A stretch of 45,658 nucleotides of DNA from DATGEP01 sp035310125 (GTDB lineage Bacteria; Chloroflexota; Ktedonobacteria; Ktedonobacterales; JADMIN01). Below are positions 15,802 to 23,723 of the stretch, one piece after another; position 1 is the first letter of the stretch, and every line of letters begins with the position of its first letter. The translations under genes and the position numbers were made by a program. Below the pieces are notes generated by a model, which was not told the origin of the DNA, ran no database searches, and saw only the letters and a program-made list of their open reading frames with translations. The stretch is from positions 1 to 45,658 of the forward strand of contig DATGEP010000010.1 of NCBI GenBank assembly GCA_035310125.1. The letters run 5' to 3'.

Positions 15802-17352
15802 ATGAGACGTGTCGGGGTTGTCATCCTCGCCGCCGGCAAAGGCACGCGCATGCGTTCGCGCTACCCCAAAGTGACGCATCGAGTGGGTGGGCGTCCCATG
15901 CTCGAACACGTGCTCCGTGCCGCCGCGGATGCTGTATCCCAAGACCCCACGGAAACTCCTGATCCCGGCGATGGAGAGGATCACAGTCCGGCCTTCGTCG
16001 TCGTCGTCGGCCATGAGCGCGATGCCGTGCGCCAGGCGGTCGCGTGGTCACCGCCAGACGCCAACCTCACCTATGTCATACAGGAGCCGCAGCGCGGCAC
16101 TGGTGACGCCGTTCGCGCGGCCCGCACATCTTTTGCCGAGGCGCAGAACCCTGAGACCATACTCGTTCTCTATGGCGACACGCCTCTCGTGCGCGCCGAT
16201 ACGCTCCGTCGCCTGCTCATCGAGCACGCACGCACCAGCGCCAAAGTTACTTTCCTGACAGGCCTTGCCAGCGCTCCCACCGACTATGGCCGCGTGTTGC
16301 GCGACGAGCGCGGACACGTGCGCGGTATCGTTGAGAAGCAACATGCGACACCCGACGAGTTGGCGATTCCTGAGGTGAACTCCGGCATCTATTGTTTCGA
16401 GGCGTCCTGGCTCTGGTCGCGCCTGGATCGCTTGACTCCTCACGAGAACGGCGAATACTATCTGACCGATCTCGTCGGCCTCGCCATCGAGGAGGACCGC
16501 GCGGTCGCCACGACGCGGGTCGCGCTGGCTGAGACTATCGGCGTCAATGACCGTGTGCAGCTAGCGGAGGCTGAGGCGCTTCTGCGGGCGCGCACGCTGC
16601 GCGACCTGATGATCGCCGGTGTGACCGTCGAAGACCCAGCTACGACGTATATAGAAGTGGGTGTGCGTGTCGGACAGGACACCGTGCTGCGTCCCGGCAC
16701 GATGCTACACGGGACGACGAGCATCGGCGCGGACTGCGTTATCGGCCCAAACAGCATCATTCGCGACTCGCAGATCGGCGACAATTGCGAGGTGATTGGT
16801 TCCTGGTTGGATAGCGCCGTCATGGAGTCACAGTCACGCATTGGTCCGATGTCGCGACTACGTCCCGGCGCCCGGCTGCGAACCGGCGCATTCCTGGGCA
16901 ACTTCGCCGAGGTCAAAAACGCCACGATCGGCCAGGGTGTACGCATGCACCATTTCAGCTTCATCGGCGATGCCACCGTTGGCGCGGGTACGAATATTGG
17001 CGCGGGAACCATCACATGCAACTACGATGGTGCACAGAAGAATCATACCGAAATTGGAGAAAACGTGTTTCTAGGATGTGACACGATGCTGGTCGCACCC
17101 CTGACGGTGGGTGACAGCGCCGCGACGGGCGCCGGCTCGGTCGTGACTCACGATGTCGCACCGGGCAAGCTGGTCGCTGGCGTGCCGGCGCGTGCTATCC
17201 GCCGTGTTGGCCGGAATGGGCAATCGCCCGACCACACTACCAAAGGCTCATCGCCGGCCCATCCGCCTGAACCTCCGGCTGCTGGGGGGCGGGATCGCTC
17301 TCCCCAGGCGGGGCTCGCGTCCCCGGCGCGCCAGACCGGGGAGAAGGAGTAG
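15802..17352 (+). CDS. glmU: Bifunctional GlmU: N-acetylglucosamine-1-phosphate uridyltransferase / glucosamine-1-phosphate acetyltransferase
   Basis: Makes UDP-GlcNAc for peptidoglycan in two steps. The N-terminal pyrophosphorylase domain (1-245) carries ILAAGKGTRMRSRYPKV, GTGDAVRAA, YGDTPLV and EVNSGIYCF. The C-terminal left-handed beta-helix (255-470) has hexapeptide repeats, MHHFSFIGDA, GAGTITCNYDGAQKNHTEIG and the GAGSVVTHDV loop for acetyl-CoA. Two short insertions in the N-domain and a 45-residue Pro/Gly-rich tail make it longer (516) than the usual 450-460; the tail is not part of either domain. AAGGAG lies 13 bp upstream of the ATG. It follows tRNA-Gln closely and runs into the CBS protein with a 6-bp gap, so the two are one operon. 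Confidence 0.95.
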   Translation: MRRVGVVILAAGKGTRMRSRYPKVTHRVGGRPMLEHVLRAAADAVSQDPTETPDPGDGEDHSPAFVVVVGHERDAVRQAVAWSPPDANLTYVIQEPQRGTGDAVRAARTSFAEAQNPETILVLYGDTPLVRADTLRRLLIEHARTSAKVTFLTGLASAPTDYGRVLRDERGHVRGIVEKQHATPDELAIPEVNSGIYCFEASWLWSRLDRLTPHENGEYYLTDLVGLAIEEDRAVATTRVALAETIGVNDRVQLAEAEALLRARTLRDLMIAGVTVEDPATTYIEVGVRVGQDTVLRPGTMLHGTTSIGADCVIGPNSIIRDSQIGDNCEVIGSWLDSAVMESQSRIGPMSRLRPGARLRTGAFLGNFAEVKNATIGQGVRMHHFSFIGDATVGAGTNIGAGTITCNYDGAQKNHTEIGENVFLGCDTMLVAPLTVGDSAATGAGSVVTHDVAPGKLVAGVPARAIRRVGRNGQSPDHTTKGSSPAHPPEPPAAGGRDRSPQAGLASPARQTGEKE

Positions 17353-17358
17353 CCCCGG

Positions 17359-18927
17359 ATGGATAGCTCACCCTGGCCGGCAGCTCTCGGGGCGGCGCTG
17401 GCAAGTATCCCGACATTTACTGGGACCGACTGGATTTTTCTAATCGTTCTCTTGCTAGCATTGCTGCTCGCGGCCACATCGGCAGCCGCGGAAACGGCGC
17501 TCACCTCCGTCAGTCGCATCAAAGTACGCAACCTCGCCGAAGAAGGCGACGCCCGCGCCAAACGCATCCTACGGCTGCTCGAACAGCCGCAGATGTTTCT
17601 CTCGACCATCCTGGTTGTTAGTAATGTTTCGGTCATCCTCGCCTCGACGATGGCAACACTGCTGGCGGTCAGTCTCTTCGCCAGCGTCGGTGAGGTAGCC
17701 TCAACTATTCTGCTCTCGCTGATTGTGCTCATTTTCTGCGAGATCACTCCGAAAACCGCCGCCGTGCAAGCGCCGGAAACCTGGGCCCGCGTGCTCGTTG
17801 GGCCTGTCGAGACGATGAGTAAGCTGCTGCGATGGCTCATCGCGACGCTCACCTGGATCACCAGTGGCATCGTCCGGCTCCTTGGCGGCCAGACCGTCCG
17901 TCGTGGCCCGTTCGTGACCGAGGAGGAGCTGCGGCTCCTGGTGGAAGTTGGCGAGGAAGAGGGGGTGCTCGAAGAAGAAGAGCGCGAGATGATTCACAAC
18001 GTCTTCGAGCTGGCGGATACTGCCGTGCGTGAGGTGATGGTGCCGCGCATTGATATGGTGACTGTCGAAGCCGACGCGACGGTGGATGAAGCGATGAGCC
18101 TCATCGTGCAGGGCGGCCAGTCACGCATCCCCGTCTATGACAACTCGATAGACAACATCATTGGCGTCCTTTACGCCAAGGATTTGCTACGCATCTTCGC
18201 CAGCGGCCAGCAACCCGCTACCGTACGCAACCTTGTGCGGCCCGCCTATTTCGTACCGGAATCAAAGCGCCTGGATGATTTGCTCCGTGAGCTGCAGCAA
18301 CAGCGCGTTCATATGGCGATTGTCGTGGATGAATATGGCGCGGTCGCGGGATTGGTAACCATCGAAGATCTCGTGGAGGAGATCATTGGCGACATCCAGG
18401 ACGAGTACGACAAGGAAGAGCAGCTCTTCGAGAAGCTCGGCGAGAACGAGTTTATCGTGGACGCCAAGATCAGTCTCGACGACTTCAATGAGCTGCTCGA
18501 TACTGAGCTGACCGGCCAGGGTTATGAAACGCTTGGAGGCTATGTCTACACTCAGCTCGACAAGATTCCCACGGTTGGCGACACCGTAACCTTCGAGAAC
18601 CTGATCATCACTGTCATTGGAACAAAGGGCCGCCGCGTCACCAAAATCAAAGTTGTGCGTCACGTGGACGACGAGAGCGAGGAGCATGACGGAGAGACGG
18701 ATTATACTGAGTTGCCGCCTCCATCTGGTCCACCGCTGGCCCTGCCAGCGCCCGCAGCCGACGAGCAGCCGCGGATGAACGACTCACCGGCGATAACCAG
18801 CGAGCCTTCCACGCCGCATTCCAGTGGAACAGCGGATGCGGATGGATACTCACGGCCATTGCGATTGCGCAGCACCAGCACACGACGCCACGGACACGGA
18901 GCCGTGCAGTCGCGGCGCCACGGGTAG
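17359..18927 (+). CDS. CNNM/TlyC-type membrane protein with CBS pair and CorC_HlyC domain
   Basis: A 522-residue hemolysin-family protein. Residues 25-190 form the DUF21 membrane domain (SAAAETALTSVSRIKVRNLAEEGD, then FCEITPKTAA). Residues 215-335 are two CBS domains (VMVPRIDMVTVEADATVDEA and RIPVYDNSIDNIIGVLYAKD), which often bind adenosine nucleotides. Residues 345-440 form the CorC_HlyC domain, with EIIGDIQDEYD and FIVDAKISLDDFNELL. Relatives export or homeostatically handle Mg2+ or other divalent ions; true hemolysin activity is doubtful. The final 80 residues are Pro/Ser-rich and disordered. It starts 6 bp after glmU. Confidence 0.9.
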   Translation: MDSSPWPAALGAALASIPTFTGTDWIFLIVLLLALLLAATSAAAETALTSVSRIKVRNLAEEGDARAKRILRLLEQPQMFLSTILVVSNVSVILASTMATLLAVSLFASVGEVASTILLSLIVLIFCEITPKTAAVQAPETWARVLVGPVETMSKLLRWLIATLTWITSGIVRLLGGQTVRRGPFVTEEELRLLVEVGEEEGVLEEEEREMIHNVFELADTAVREVMVPRIDMVTVEADATVDEAMSLIVQGGQSRIPVYDNSIDNIIGVLYAKDLLRIFASGQQPATVRNLVRPAYFVPESKRLDDLLRELQQQRVHMAIVVDEYGAVAGLVTIEDLVEEIIGDIQDEYDKEEQLFEKLGENEFIVDAKISLDDFNELLDTELTGQGYETLGGYVYTQLDKIPTVGDTVTFENLIITVIGTKGRRVTKIKVVRHVDDESEEHDGETDYTELPPPSGPPLALPAPAADEQPRMNDSPAITSEPSTPHSSGTADADGYSRPLRLRSTSTRRHGHGAVQSRRHG

Positions 18928-19009
18928 CGCGTGCGCCAGCTTGTTTTTATGCGTCCATACGTTCGTCTTAGCAGCGAGAGGAAGGTCGCTGCAACGCGGC
19001 TCCTCCTGC

Positions 19010-19038
19010 TTGACAGTTTGACAGAATCACGGTACTCT
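19010..19038 (+). promoter_or_regulatory. Strong sigma-70-like promoter
   Basis: TTGACA at 19010-19015, a 17-bp spacer and TACTCT at 19033-19038. A second overlapping TTGACA starts at 19018. This is the best -35 box in the window and reads toward csrA, 764 bp away. Just downstream, a stem TGGGAGC/GCTCCCA (19088-19122) could fold in the transcript. Confidence 0.65.
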
Positions 19039-19198
19039 TGTAGCAGCATTTAACCGTGCTTCATAGCACGCGCACACAGTCTCAAACTGGGAGCAGCGTG
19101 GACGGAAGAAGCGCAGCTCCCAACCCGCCCGAAAGAGGACTGATCTGGCGATCTCAAGCAGTTGGCGTACGAAACCATCTGAATATTATGTCCAGTTC

Positions 19199-19666
19199 AT
19201 GGAATCGAATTCCACCATCGTGCCCCACGTAAAACATCCATGTGACACGTCTATCCGTACCCTTGATGAGAGGCCACTACATGCAGTTGGGGGAGCGACC
19301 AGCCGCCACATGGGGCCCCATGTTTTCACGGATAACGGCTGGCGGCAGCGAATATACCAGGAGGCAGGTGTTGAAATCATGGATCGCGTGGGTCCGCCCG
19401 CGCGCCGCGGCGCCCATGTGAACAATTTCATGGTACTGGAGGGTGATCTTTACGTTGTAATTGATACAGTAGTCATGATACCGGCTGCTCGTGTACCAGC
19501 CGACGGGGAGCTGGGTGAAGCGTGGCCGGGATACAATGTCGCGTCACGTCTCGGTGATGGCGACACGGACTGTATGAAACAATGCAGTTTGAAGGCTAAT
19601 GCATGCGACGAGGCACGTGGGTACGATGTCGGGATGATGCCGCCCGCGCTGTTCCCCCTCAAGTGA
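19199..19666 (+). CDS. Doubtful reading frame in the csrA leader region
   Basis: A 155-codon frame in the 870-bp gap between the CBS protein and csrA. The translation has a mid part that could be a beta strand (NNFMVLEGDLYVVIDTVVMI) but no domain I recognise, no Shine-Dalgarno at its ATG and weaker codon bias than the neighbours. The rest of the gap (18928-19198 and 19667-19801) holds the strong promoter and the csrA ribosome site. The whole stretch may be a non-coding leader RNA or a decayed gene. Confidence 0.25.
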   Translation: MESNSTIVPHVKHPCDTSIRTLDERPLHAVGGATSRHMGPHVFTDNGWRQRIYQEAGVEIMDRVGPPARRGAHVNNFMVLEGDLYVVIDTVVMIPAARVPADGELGEAWPGYNVASRLGDGDTDCMKQCSLKANACDEARGYDVGMMPPALFPLK

Positions 19667-19801
19667 GGAGCGTGTGATGGAATTGTCGGTGCAGCGCGGC
19701 CTCGGCGCCACTTCGCGGGAAAGAAGTGGCACTGCAGGGAATGCCATTGCGGGTACGGACGGTGAAGGGCCGCGCTTACCCGCGAGGAGGGGGTAACTAC
19801 G

Positions 19802-20191
19802 ATGCTCGTGCTACGCAGGAAGGCCGGCGAGGCCATCGTCCTCAATGGTGTGATCACCATTCATGTGCTCGCCGTCGAGGGCGAGCGAGTCAAACTGGGA
19901 ATCAGCGCGCCGCCGGAGGTCGTCATCGTTCGCTCTGAGCTGCTCGAAAATCAGGGGCCAGGTGGAGGGCCGGGCGACTCCATGTCCGGACCTTCCCCGC
20001 TGCGCCGCGAGCTGCAACGCCCGTATCGTGAACCCGATACTGAGCCGCGTGGCTCCACATCCGAACAGAACACGCCGGGCGGACTGCCGCCACGGCCCAT
20101 CCCGCCTCGCTATGCCCGGCCGCGTCCTTTCCAGGAAGATACGCAGCCGCCGCCGCTGGGCACGCCACCGCCGCCGTTCCGATACCGTTGA
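19802..20191 (+). CDS. csrA: CsrA carbon storage regulator with proline-rich extension
   Basis: An RNA-binding translational regulator. Residues 1-50 are the normal CsrA fold: MLVLRRKAGEAIVLNG at the N-terminus (Leu4 and Arg6 contact RNA), GERVKLGISAPPEVVIVRSEL in the later strands. CsrA dimers bind GGA motifs in mRNA leaders. CsrA is normally 60-75 residues; here about 75 extra residues follow, dominated by Pro, Arg, Gly and Gln and probably disordered. The ribosome site GGAGGGGG (19786-19793) contains GGA, so autoregulation is possible. No fliW or flagellar gene is adjacent, unlike many bacteria. The gene ends just before a bidirectional hairpin. Confidence 0.9.
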   Translation: MLVLRRKAGEAIVLNGVITIHVLAVEGERVKLGISAPPEVVIVRSELLENQGPGGGPGDSMSGPSPLRRELQRPYREPDTEPRGSTSEQNTPGGLPPRPIPPRYARPRPFQEDTQPPPLGTPPPPFRYR

Positions 20192-20205
20192 GACGGCTTG
20201 CGCTG

Positions 20206-20232
20206 AGCCTACCCACTTCGGGTAGGCTTATT
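20206..20232 (+). terminator. Terminator between csrA and meaB
   Basis: A 9-bp perfect stem AGCCTACCC / GGGTAGGCT with a 5-nt loop, followed by TATT. It sits between convergent genes (csrA ends 20191, meaB ends 20247) and may act in both directions. Confidence 0.75.
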
Positions 20233-20246
20233 GGCGCGCTATCGCG

Positions 20247-21200
20247 TCAGGCTAACCCTATGCGACGGGCGATTATCTCTGCCGCTGTGTAAGGGTCTCG
20301 GTCTCGGCTAACCACGTCTTGAATCAGCTTGTCCCAATCTTCGGGACTCATCGTCGCGGCAATCCGGTCCAGCAGCGCCTGATTGAGTAGCGCCAGCATT
20401 TCGCTGCGCGCCTGTTGCCCGCTCCTGCGCGCCAGCTGACCGCTTTCGCGCAGCGACTCCAGATGCGCGGCCAGCTTATCCGCCAGCTCGGGCACACCTT
20501 CGCCAGAGACAGCGCTCGTCTTGATGATGGGCACGCGCCACGCCTTTTGCTTGCGCTCAGAATCCAGGCTCATGAGCATGCGTAGCTCCGCCGCCGTCTG
20601 GTCGGCACCGGGGCGGTCCGCTTTGTTCACCACGAATATATCGGCAATTTCAAGGATGCCAGCCTTGATAGCCTGGATATCGTCACCCATGCCTGGCACC
20701 GTCACCACGACGACTGTCTGCGCCGCCCGCACAATCTCTACCTCTGCCTGGCCCGCGCCAACCGTCTCGATGATAATCATGTCAAAGCCGCCCGCGTCCA
20801 GCGCGCGCACTACGTCACGGGTGGAGGCGGCCAGACCGCCCAAGCTGCCCCGGCTGGCCATACTGCGAATGAAGACGTTTGGATCGCCCGCCAGCTCCTG
20901 CATGCGGATGCGGTCGCCGAGGATCGCGCCGCCGGTGAAGGGGCTGCTTGGGTCCACGGCCACAATGCCGACACGCTGGCCGCGCCGCCGCAGCTCGCGC
21001 ACGAGCTGTGTGACGAGCGTGCTCTTGCCAGCACCCGGTGATCCCGTCATGCCCACCACATGCGCCTTGCCGCCGTGCGTATGGAGCTTCGCCAGGATTG
21101 GCCGCGCATCGGGCGCATTATTCTCAATCAACGTCACCACGCGCGCGAGCGCACGCCGGTCGCCTCGCAGGAGCCGCTCCACAATATCGTTGACCATCAT
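20247..21200 (-). CDS. meaB: MeaB, methylmalonyl-CoA mutase-associated GTPase
   Basis: A G-protein chaperone that loads and protects adenosylcobalamin in methylmalonyl-CoA (or related) mutases. The P-loop GSPGAGKST is at 53-61, followed by VDPSSPFTGGAILGDRIRM (switch I region), the ETVGAGQAEVE (switch II) block near 145 and NKADRPGAD for guanine specificity. Length, 317, is normal. It starts 2 bp after the stop of the B12-binding subunit gene, so the two are an operon and act on the same enzyme. The large catalytic subunit of the mutase is not in the window. Confidence 0.95.
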   Translation of the reverse strand: MMVNDIVERLLRGDRRALARVVTLIENNAPDARPILAKLHTHGGKAHVVGMTGSPGAGKSTLVTQLVRELRRRGQRVGIVAVDPSSPFTGGAILGDRIRMQELAGDPNVFIRSMASRGSLGGLAASTRDVVRALDAGGFDMIIIETVGAGQAEVEIVRAAQTVVVVTVPGMGDDIQAIKAGILEIADIFVVNKADRPGADQTAAELRMLMSLDSERKQKAWRVPIIKTSAVSGEGVPELADKLAAHLESLRESGQLARRSGQQARSEMLALLNQALLDRIAATMSPEDWDKLIQDVVSRDRDPYTAAEIIARRIGLA

Positions 21201-21202
21201 CG

Positions 21203-21694
21203 CTAGTTCGCCTGCTGATGCTCGGCAGGGCTGGCCGCGCCGTCCAGGGGTGCATCCCGACTGGCGAGCGGCGGCAAGCTCTGATTCAGCCGCTCCGGGC
21301 GGACATTTTCCTTTACATACTCGATGATGGCGGACATAGGGGTGCCGGGGCCAAAGTTGCCTTTGATCCCCAACGCTTCGATAGCGGGAATATCTTCGTC
21401 CGGTAGAATGCCGCCCGCCATGACGAGCACATCATCCACCCCGTTTTCGCGTAACATGTCCATCACCTTGGGAAAGATTGCCATATGCGCACCAGATAGG
21501 ATGCTCATCAGGATAGCGTCCACATCCTCTTGAATCGCCGCTTCGACAATCATCTGTGGTGTTTGCCGGATGCCGGTGTATACCACTTCCATGCCAGCAT
21601 CGCGCAGCGCCCGCGCGATGACCTTCGCTCCACGGTCGTGCCCATCCAGGCCGGGTTTCGCAACCAGCACCCGAATCTTGCGTTCTTCTGCCAT
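21203..21694 (-). CDS. B12-binding small subunit of an acyl-CoA mutase (methylmalonyl-CoA mutase C-terminal type)
   Basis: A 163-residue Rossmann-like B12-binding protein. KPGLDGHDRGAKVIARALRDAGM contains the DxHxxG motif whose histidine coordinates cobalt from below. SILSGAHMAIFPKV and VMAGGILPDEDIPAI are the other cobalamin-contact blocks. Free-standing subunits of this kind pair with a separate catalytic chain in methylmalonyl-CoA, isobutyryl-CoA or 2-hydroxyisobutyryl-CoA mutases; which of these cannot be decided here. The ATG at 21694 (MAEERKIRV) gives the family N-terminus; the frame is open to 21751. The last 25 residues are not conserved. It is followed at once by meaB. Confidence 0.9.
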   Translation of the reverse strand: MAEERKIRVLVAKPGLDGHDRGAKVIARALRDAGMEVVYTGIRQTPQMIVEAAIQEDVDAILMSILSGAHMAIFPKVMDMLRENGVDDVLVMAGGILPDEDIPAIEALGIKGNFGPGTPMSAIIEYVKENVRPERLNQSLPPLASRDAPLDGAASPAEHQQAN

Positions 21695-21863
21695 CTCTAT
21701 TCGGGAAGCGCAGCCGCGCGCCCCGCCCCCTTTCCAAGCTTCGTCGCTCAAGCACGAAGACCACGCCCCGCGCCGTTACGGAGCGCCCACTATGAGAGCG
21801 ATTGTACATGTCGTGCCGGATGCTCGCAAGCGCGGCGCCATGGCGCTGCATCCGTGAGCCTAC

Positions 21864-22175
21864 TCAGTGGAGATATCGCCGCCAGCGCGTGCGCTCGCCG
21901 CCTTCATACCGCCCCGGCAGGCGTTGCGTGCGGGCAAAAGGGGGAATTGCGATCATCCCACCGACCAATCCCACGATGATGCCGCAAACCAACATAACCG
22001 CGATAGACACTGGCTGGACGCCGTATAGTAATAGCCCAGCCACAACAAACCAGATAGCGCCCCATACAACCCATATCGCCCTGATCACCCACTTTGGCGC
22101 TCGTCTACGGATGAGAATAAAGGTCGGAACCCCTATCGCCGCGCAGATGATAAACGCCGCAATCCAGCTCGTCAT
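21864..22175 (-). CDS. Small three-helix membrane protein downstream of fabH
   Basis: A 103-residue hydrophobic protein with three membrane helices (SWIAAFIICAAIGVPTFIL, AIWVVWGAIWFVVAGLLLYG, SIAVMLVCGIIVGLVGGMIAI) and an Arg-rich tail. The ATG at 22175 has GGAG 8 bp upstream, and the gene lies 35 bp after fabH on the same strand, so it is probably co-transcribed. No family is recognised. Confidence 0.5.
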   Translation of the reverse strand: MTSWIAAFIICAAIGVPTFILIRRRAPKWVIRAIWVVWGAIWFVVAGLLLYGVQPVSIAVMLVCGIIVGLVGGMIAIPPFARTQRLPGRYEGGERTRWRRYLH

Positions 22176-22210
22176 AGGGTGGCTCCGGGGTAGGCCACTG
22201 GCCGCTTCCT

Positions 22211-23272
22211 CTAGACGCCCACCTGCTCTGGCTCGACCTCGGCGAGATGCTGCGCTTCGTCGGGGGCATCCCGATGAGTGGGAACCGGCGCGGTCCATTT
22301 CACCACAGCGGCGGCCCAGGTGAGGCCGGCACCGAAGGCGACGACGCCCAGATGCGCGCCGGGGAAGACACGCCCCTGCTCGACGGCCTCACAGAGCGCG
22401 ATGGGAATCGCGGCGGCGGAAGTGTTGCCGTACTTCTCGATGTTGACGAAGACCTTCTCCGAGGGCAGATTCAACCGTTTAGAGGCCGCTTCGATGATGC
22501 GCAGATTGGCCTGGTGCGGGATGAACAGATCCATGTCGTCTGTGGTCATACCAGCATGGCTGAGCGCCTCTTCCATTGCGGTGCCCATGATGCGGGTAGC
22601 GAATTTGAAAACTTCGGAGCCTTGCATCTTCGTATAGTTGCGCCGCTCTCGCAGCGTTTCCTCCGTGATCGGCTCCTTCGAGCCGCCCGCTGGGACATAG
22701 AGGAGCTCAGGGCGAGCGCCGTCGCTGCCAATCGTATAGCCGAGCAAGCCGCCTGGCTCGTCGCTGGCGCTCAGCACGACGGCGCCTGCGCCGTCGCCGA
22801 AGAGGACGCACGTGGAGCGGTCGGTGTAGTCCATCACGCGGGAAAGCACTTCGACGCCGATAACCAGGGCGTGTTTGACGCTCTTATTGGCGATGAACTG
22901 GTGCGCGGTGGACAGGCCATAGATGAAGCCGCTGCATGCGGCTTGCAGGTCGAAAGCGCCGCATTGCGCGCCGAGCGCGTGCTGCACGAGGTTGGCGGTG
23001 GAGGGGAACGGATAGTCGGCGCAGACCGTCGCGACAATGATGAGACCCAGGTCTGAGCCCTCGATGCCCGCCCGTTCGAGCGCCTGCCGTGCCGCCTGGA
23101 TCGCCATCGTGGAGGCCGTCTCGCTGGCGGCGGCGATGTGCCGCTCTTTGATGCCTGAACGCGACGTAATCCACTCGTCGGTAGTGTCCAGCATACGCTC
23201 AAAGTCGGCATTCGTCAGGATTTTTTCGGGGACGTACATGCCCCATCCGGTGATCGCGCTATATCCGCTCAT
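22211..23272 (-). CDS. fabH: Beta-ketoacyl-ACP synthase III
   Basis: Condenses an acyl-CoA with malonyl-ACP to start fatty acid synthesis. At 353 residues it has the thiolase fold and the full triad: Cys in LQAACSGFIYG (near 115), His in LFIPHQANLRI and Asn in IEKYGNTSAAA, plus the FGDGAGAVVL loop. N-terminal ITGWGMYVPEKILTN is typical. The start was set at 23272 because GAGGAG lies 6 bp upstream; an ATG 12 bp earlier overlaps that ribosome site. The last 30 residues extend past the fold. No fabD or acpP is adjacent. An OleC/other KAS III-like role cannot be excluded, but all motifs fit FabH. Confidence 0.92.
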   Translation of the reverse strand: MSGYSAITGWGMYVPEKILTNADFERMLDTTDEWITSRSGIKERHIAAASETASTMAIQAARQALERAGIEGSDLGLIIVATVCADYPFPSTANLVQHALGAQCGAFDLQAACSGFIYGLSTAHQFIANKSVKHALVIGVEVLSRVMDYTDRSTCVLFGDGAGAVVLSASDEPGGLLGYTIGSDGARPELLYVPAGGSKEPITEETLRERRNYTKMQGSEVFKFATRIMGTAMEEALSHAGMTTDDMDLFIPHQANLRIIEAASKRLNLPSEKVFVNIEKYGNTSAAAIPIALCEAVEQGRVFPGAHLGVVAFGAGLTWAAAVVKWTAPVPTHRDAPDEAQHLAEVEPEQVGV

Positions 23273-23373
23273 ACCGCTCCTCATTGTGGTTTGCCCGCGT
23301 ACTGGCCGACCGGCACTGGTCCGCCCCCACCTTCGCCGGGGGCCATGTCCTCCGCACGGGCGTCTTTCGGGCA

Positions 23374-23382
23374 ATTGTAGCA
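23374..23382 (-). promoter_or_regulatory. Extended -10 promoter of fabH
   Basis: On the minus strand TGCTACAAT, an extended -10 box, lies about 100 bp before the fabH start. No -35 consensus is visible at the expected position. Confidence 0.45.
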
Positions 23383-23516
23383 TACTTCATGCTGGCTGGC
23401 GCATTATCAGTATGGCAACAGTAGTATCGTATCGCGACACACCCACGGAGATCACGCCAGCGTGGCCAATTGATCCACCGCGAAGGAGCAGGTGAAATTC
23501 GTGGAAGCGGATTACC

Positions 23517-23678
23517 TTGACCAGTTTCTATCGGCAACTTTCGCGCCCAGCTTTTGAGCGCATCGGGGTAGCCTTTCGCTGCCGTCTGTGTGGCCGGCTG
23601 GATGCAATCGAGGTTCCACCTTTATTCTCCGATATGTTTTGCGAAAGCTTCGCACCCGGAAATGAACAGCTTCTATGA
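23517..23678 (+). CDS. Possible 53-residue zinc-ribbon-like small protein
   Basis: A short frame with a TTG start. Its product has a C-x-x-C knuckle in FRCRLCGRLDAIEVPP followed by LFSDMFCESFAPGNE, a composition more protein-like than the surrounding intergenic DNA. A weak GGAAGCGG purine run is upstream. In the neighbouring frame, a GTG at 23492 gives a peptide ending at FAPSF*, so a longer gene broken by a frameshift is also possible. It fills part of the 450-bp gap between fabH and the MarR fusion gene; nothing else is seen there. Confidence 0.3.
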   Translation: MTSFYRQLSRPAFERIGVAFRCRLCGRLDAIEVPPLFSDMFCESFAPGNEQLL

Positions 23679-23723
23679 CCCTGAACCGGGCTATCGCGGG
23701 CGCGCCGCGACTCGGGTTCGTTG

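Noticed and set aside
22247..23056. 269-codon plus frame
   Set aside because: Exact antisense of fabH, which carries all catalytic motifs.
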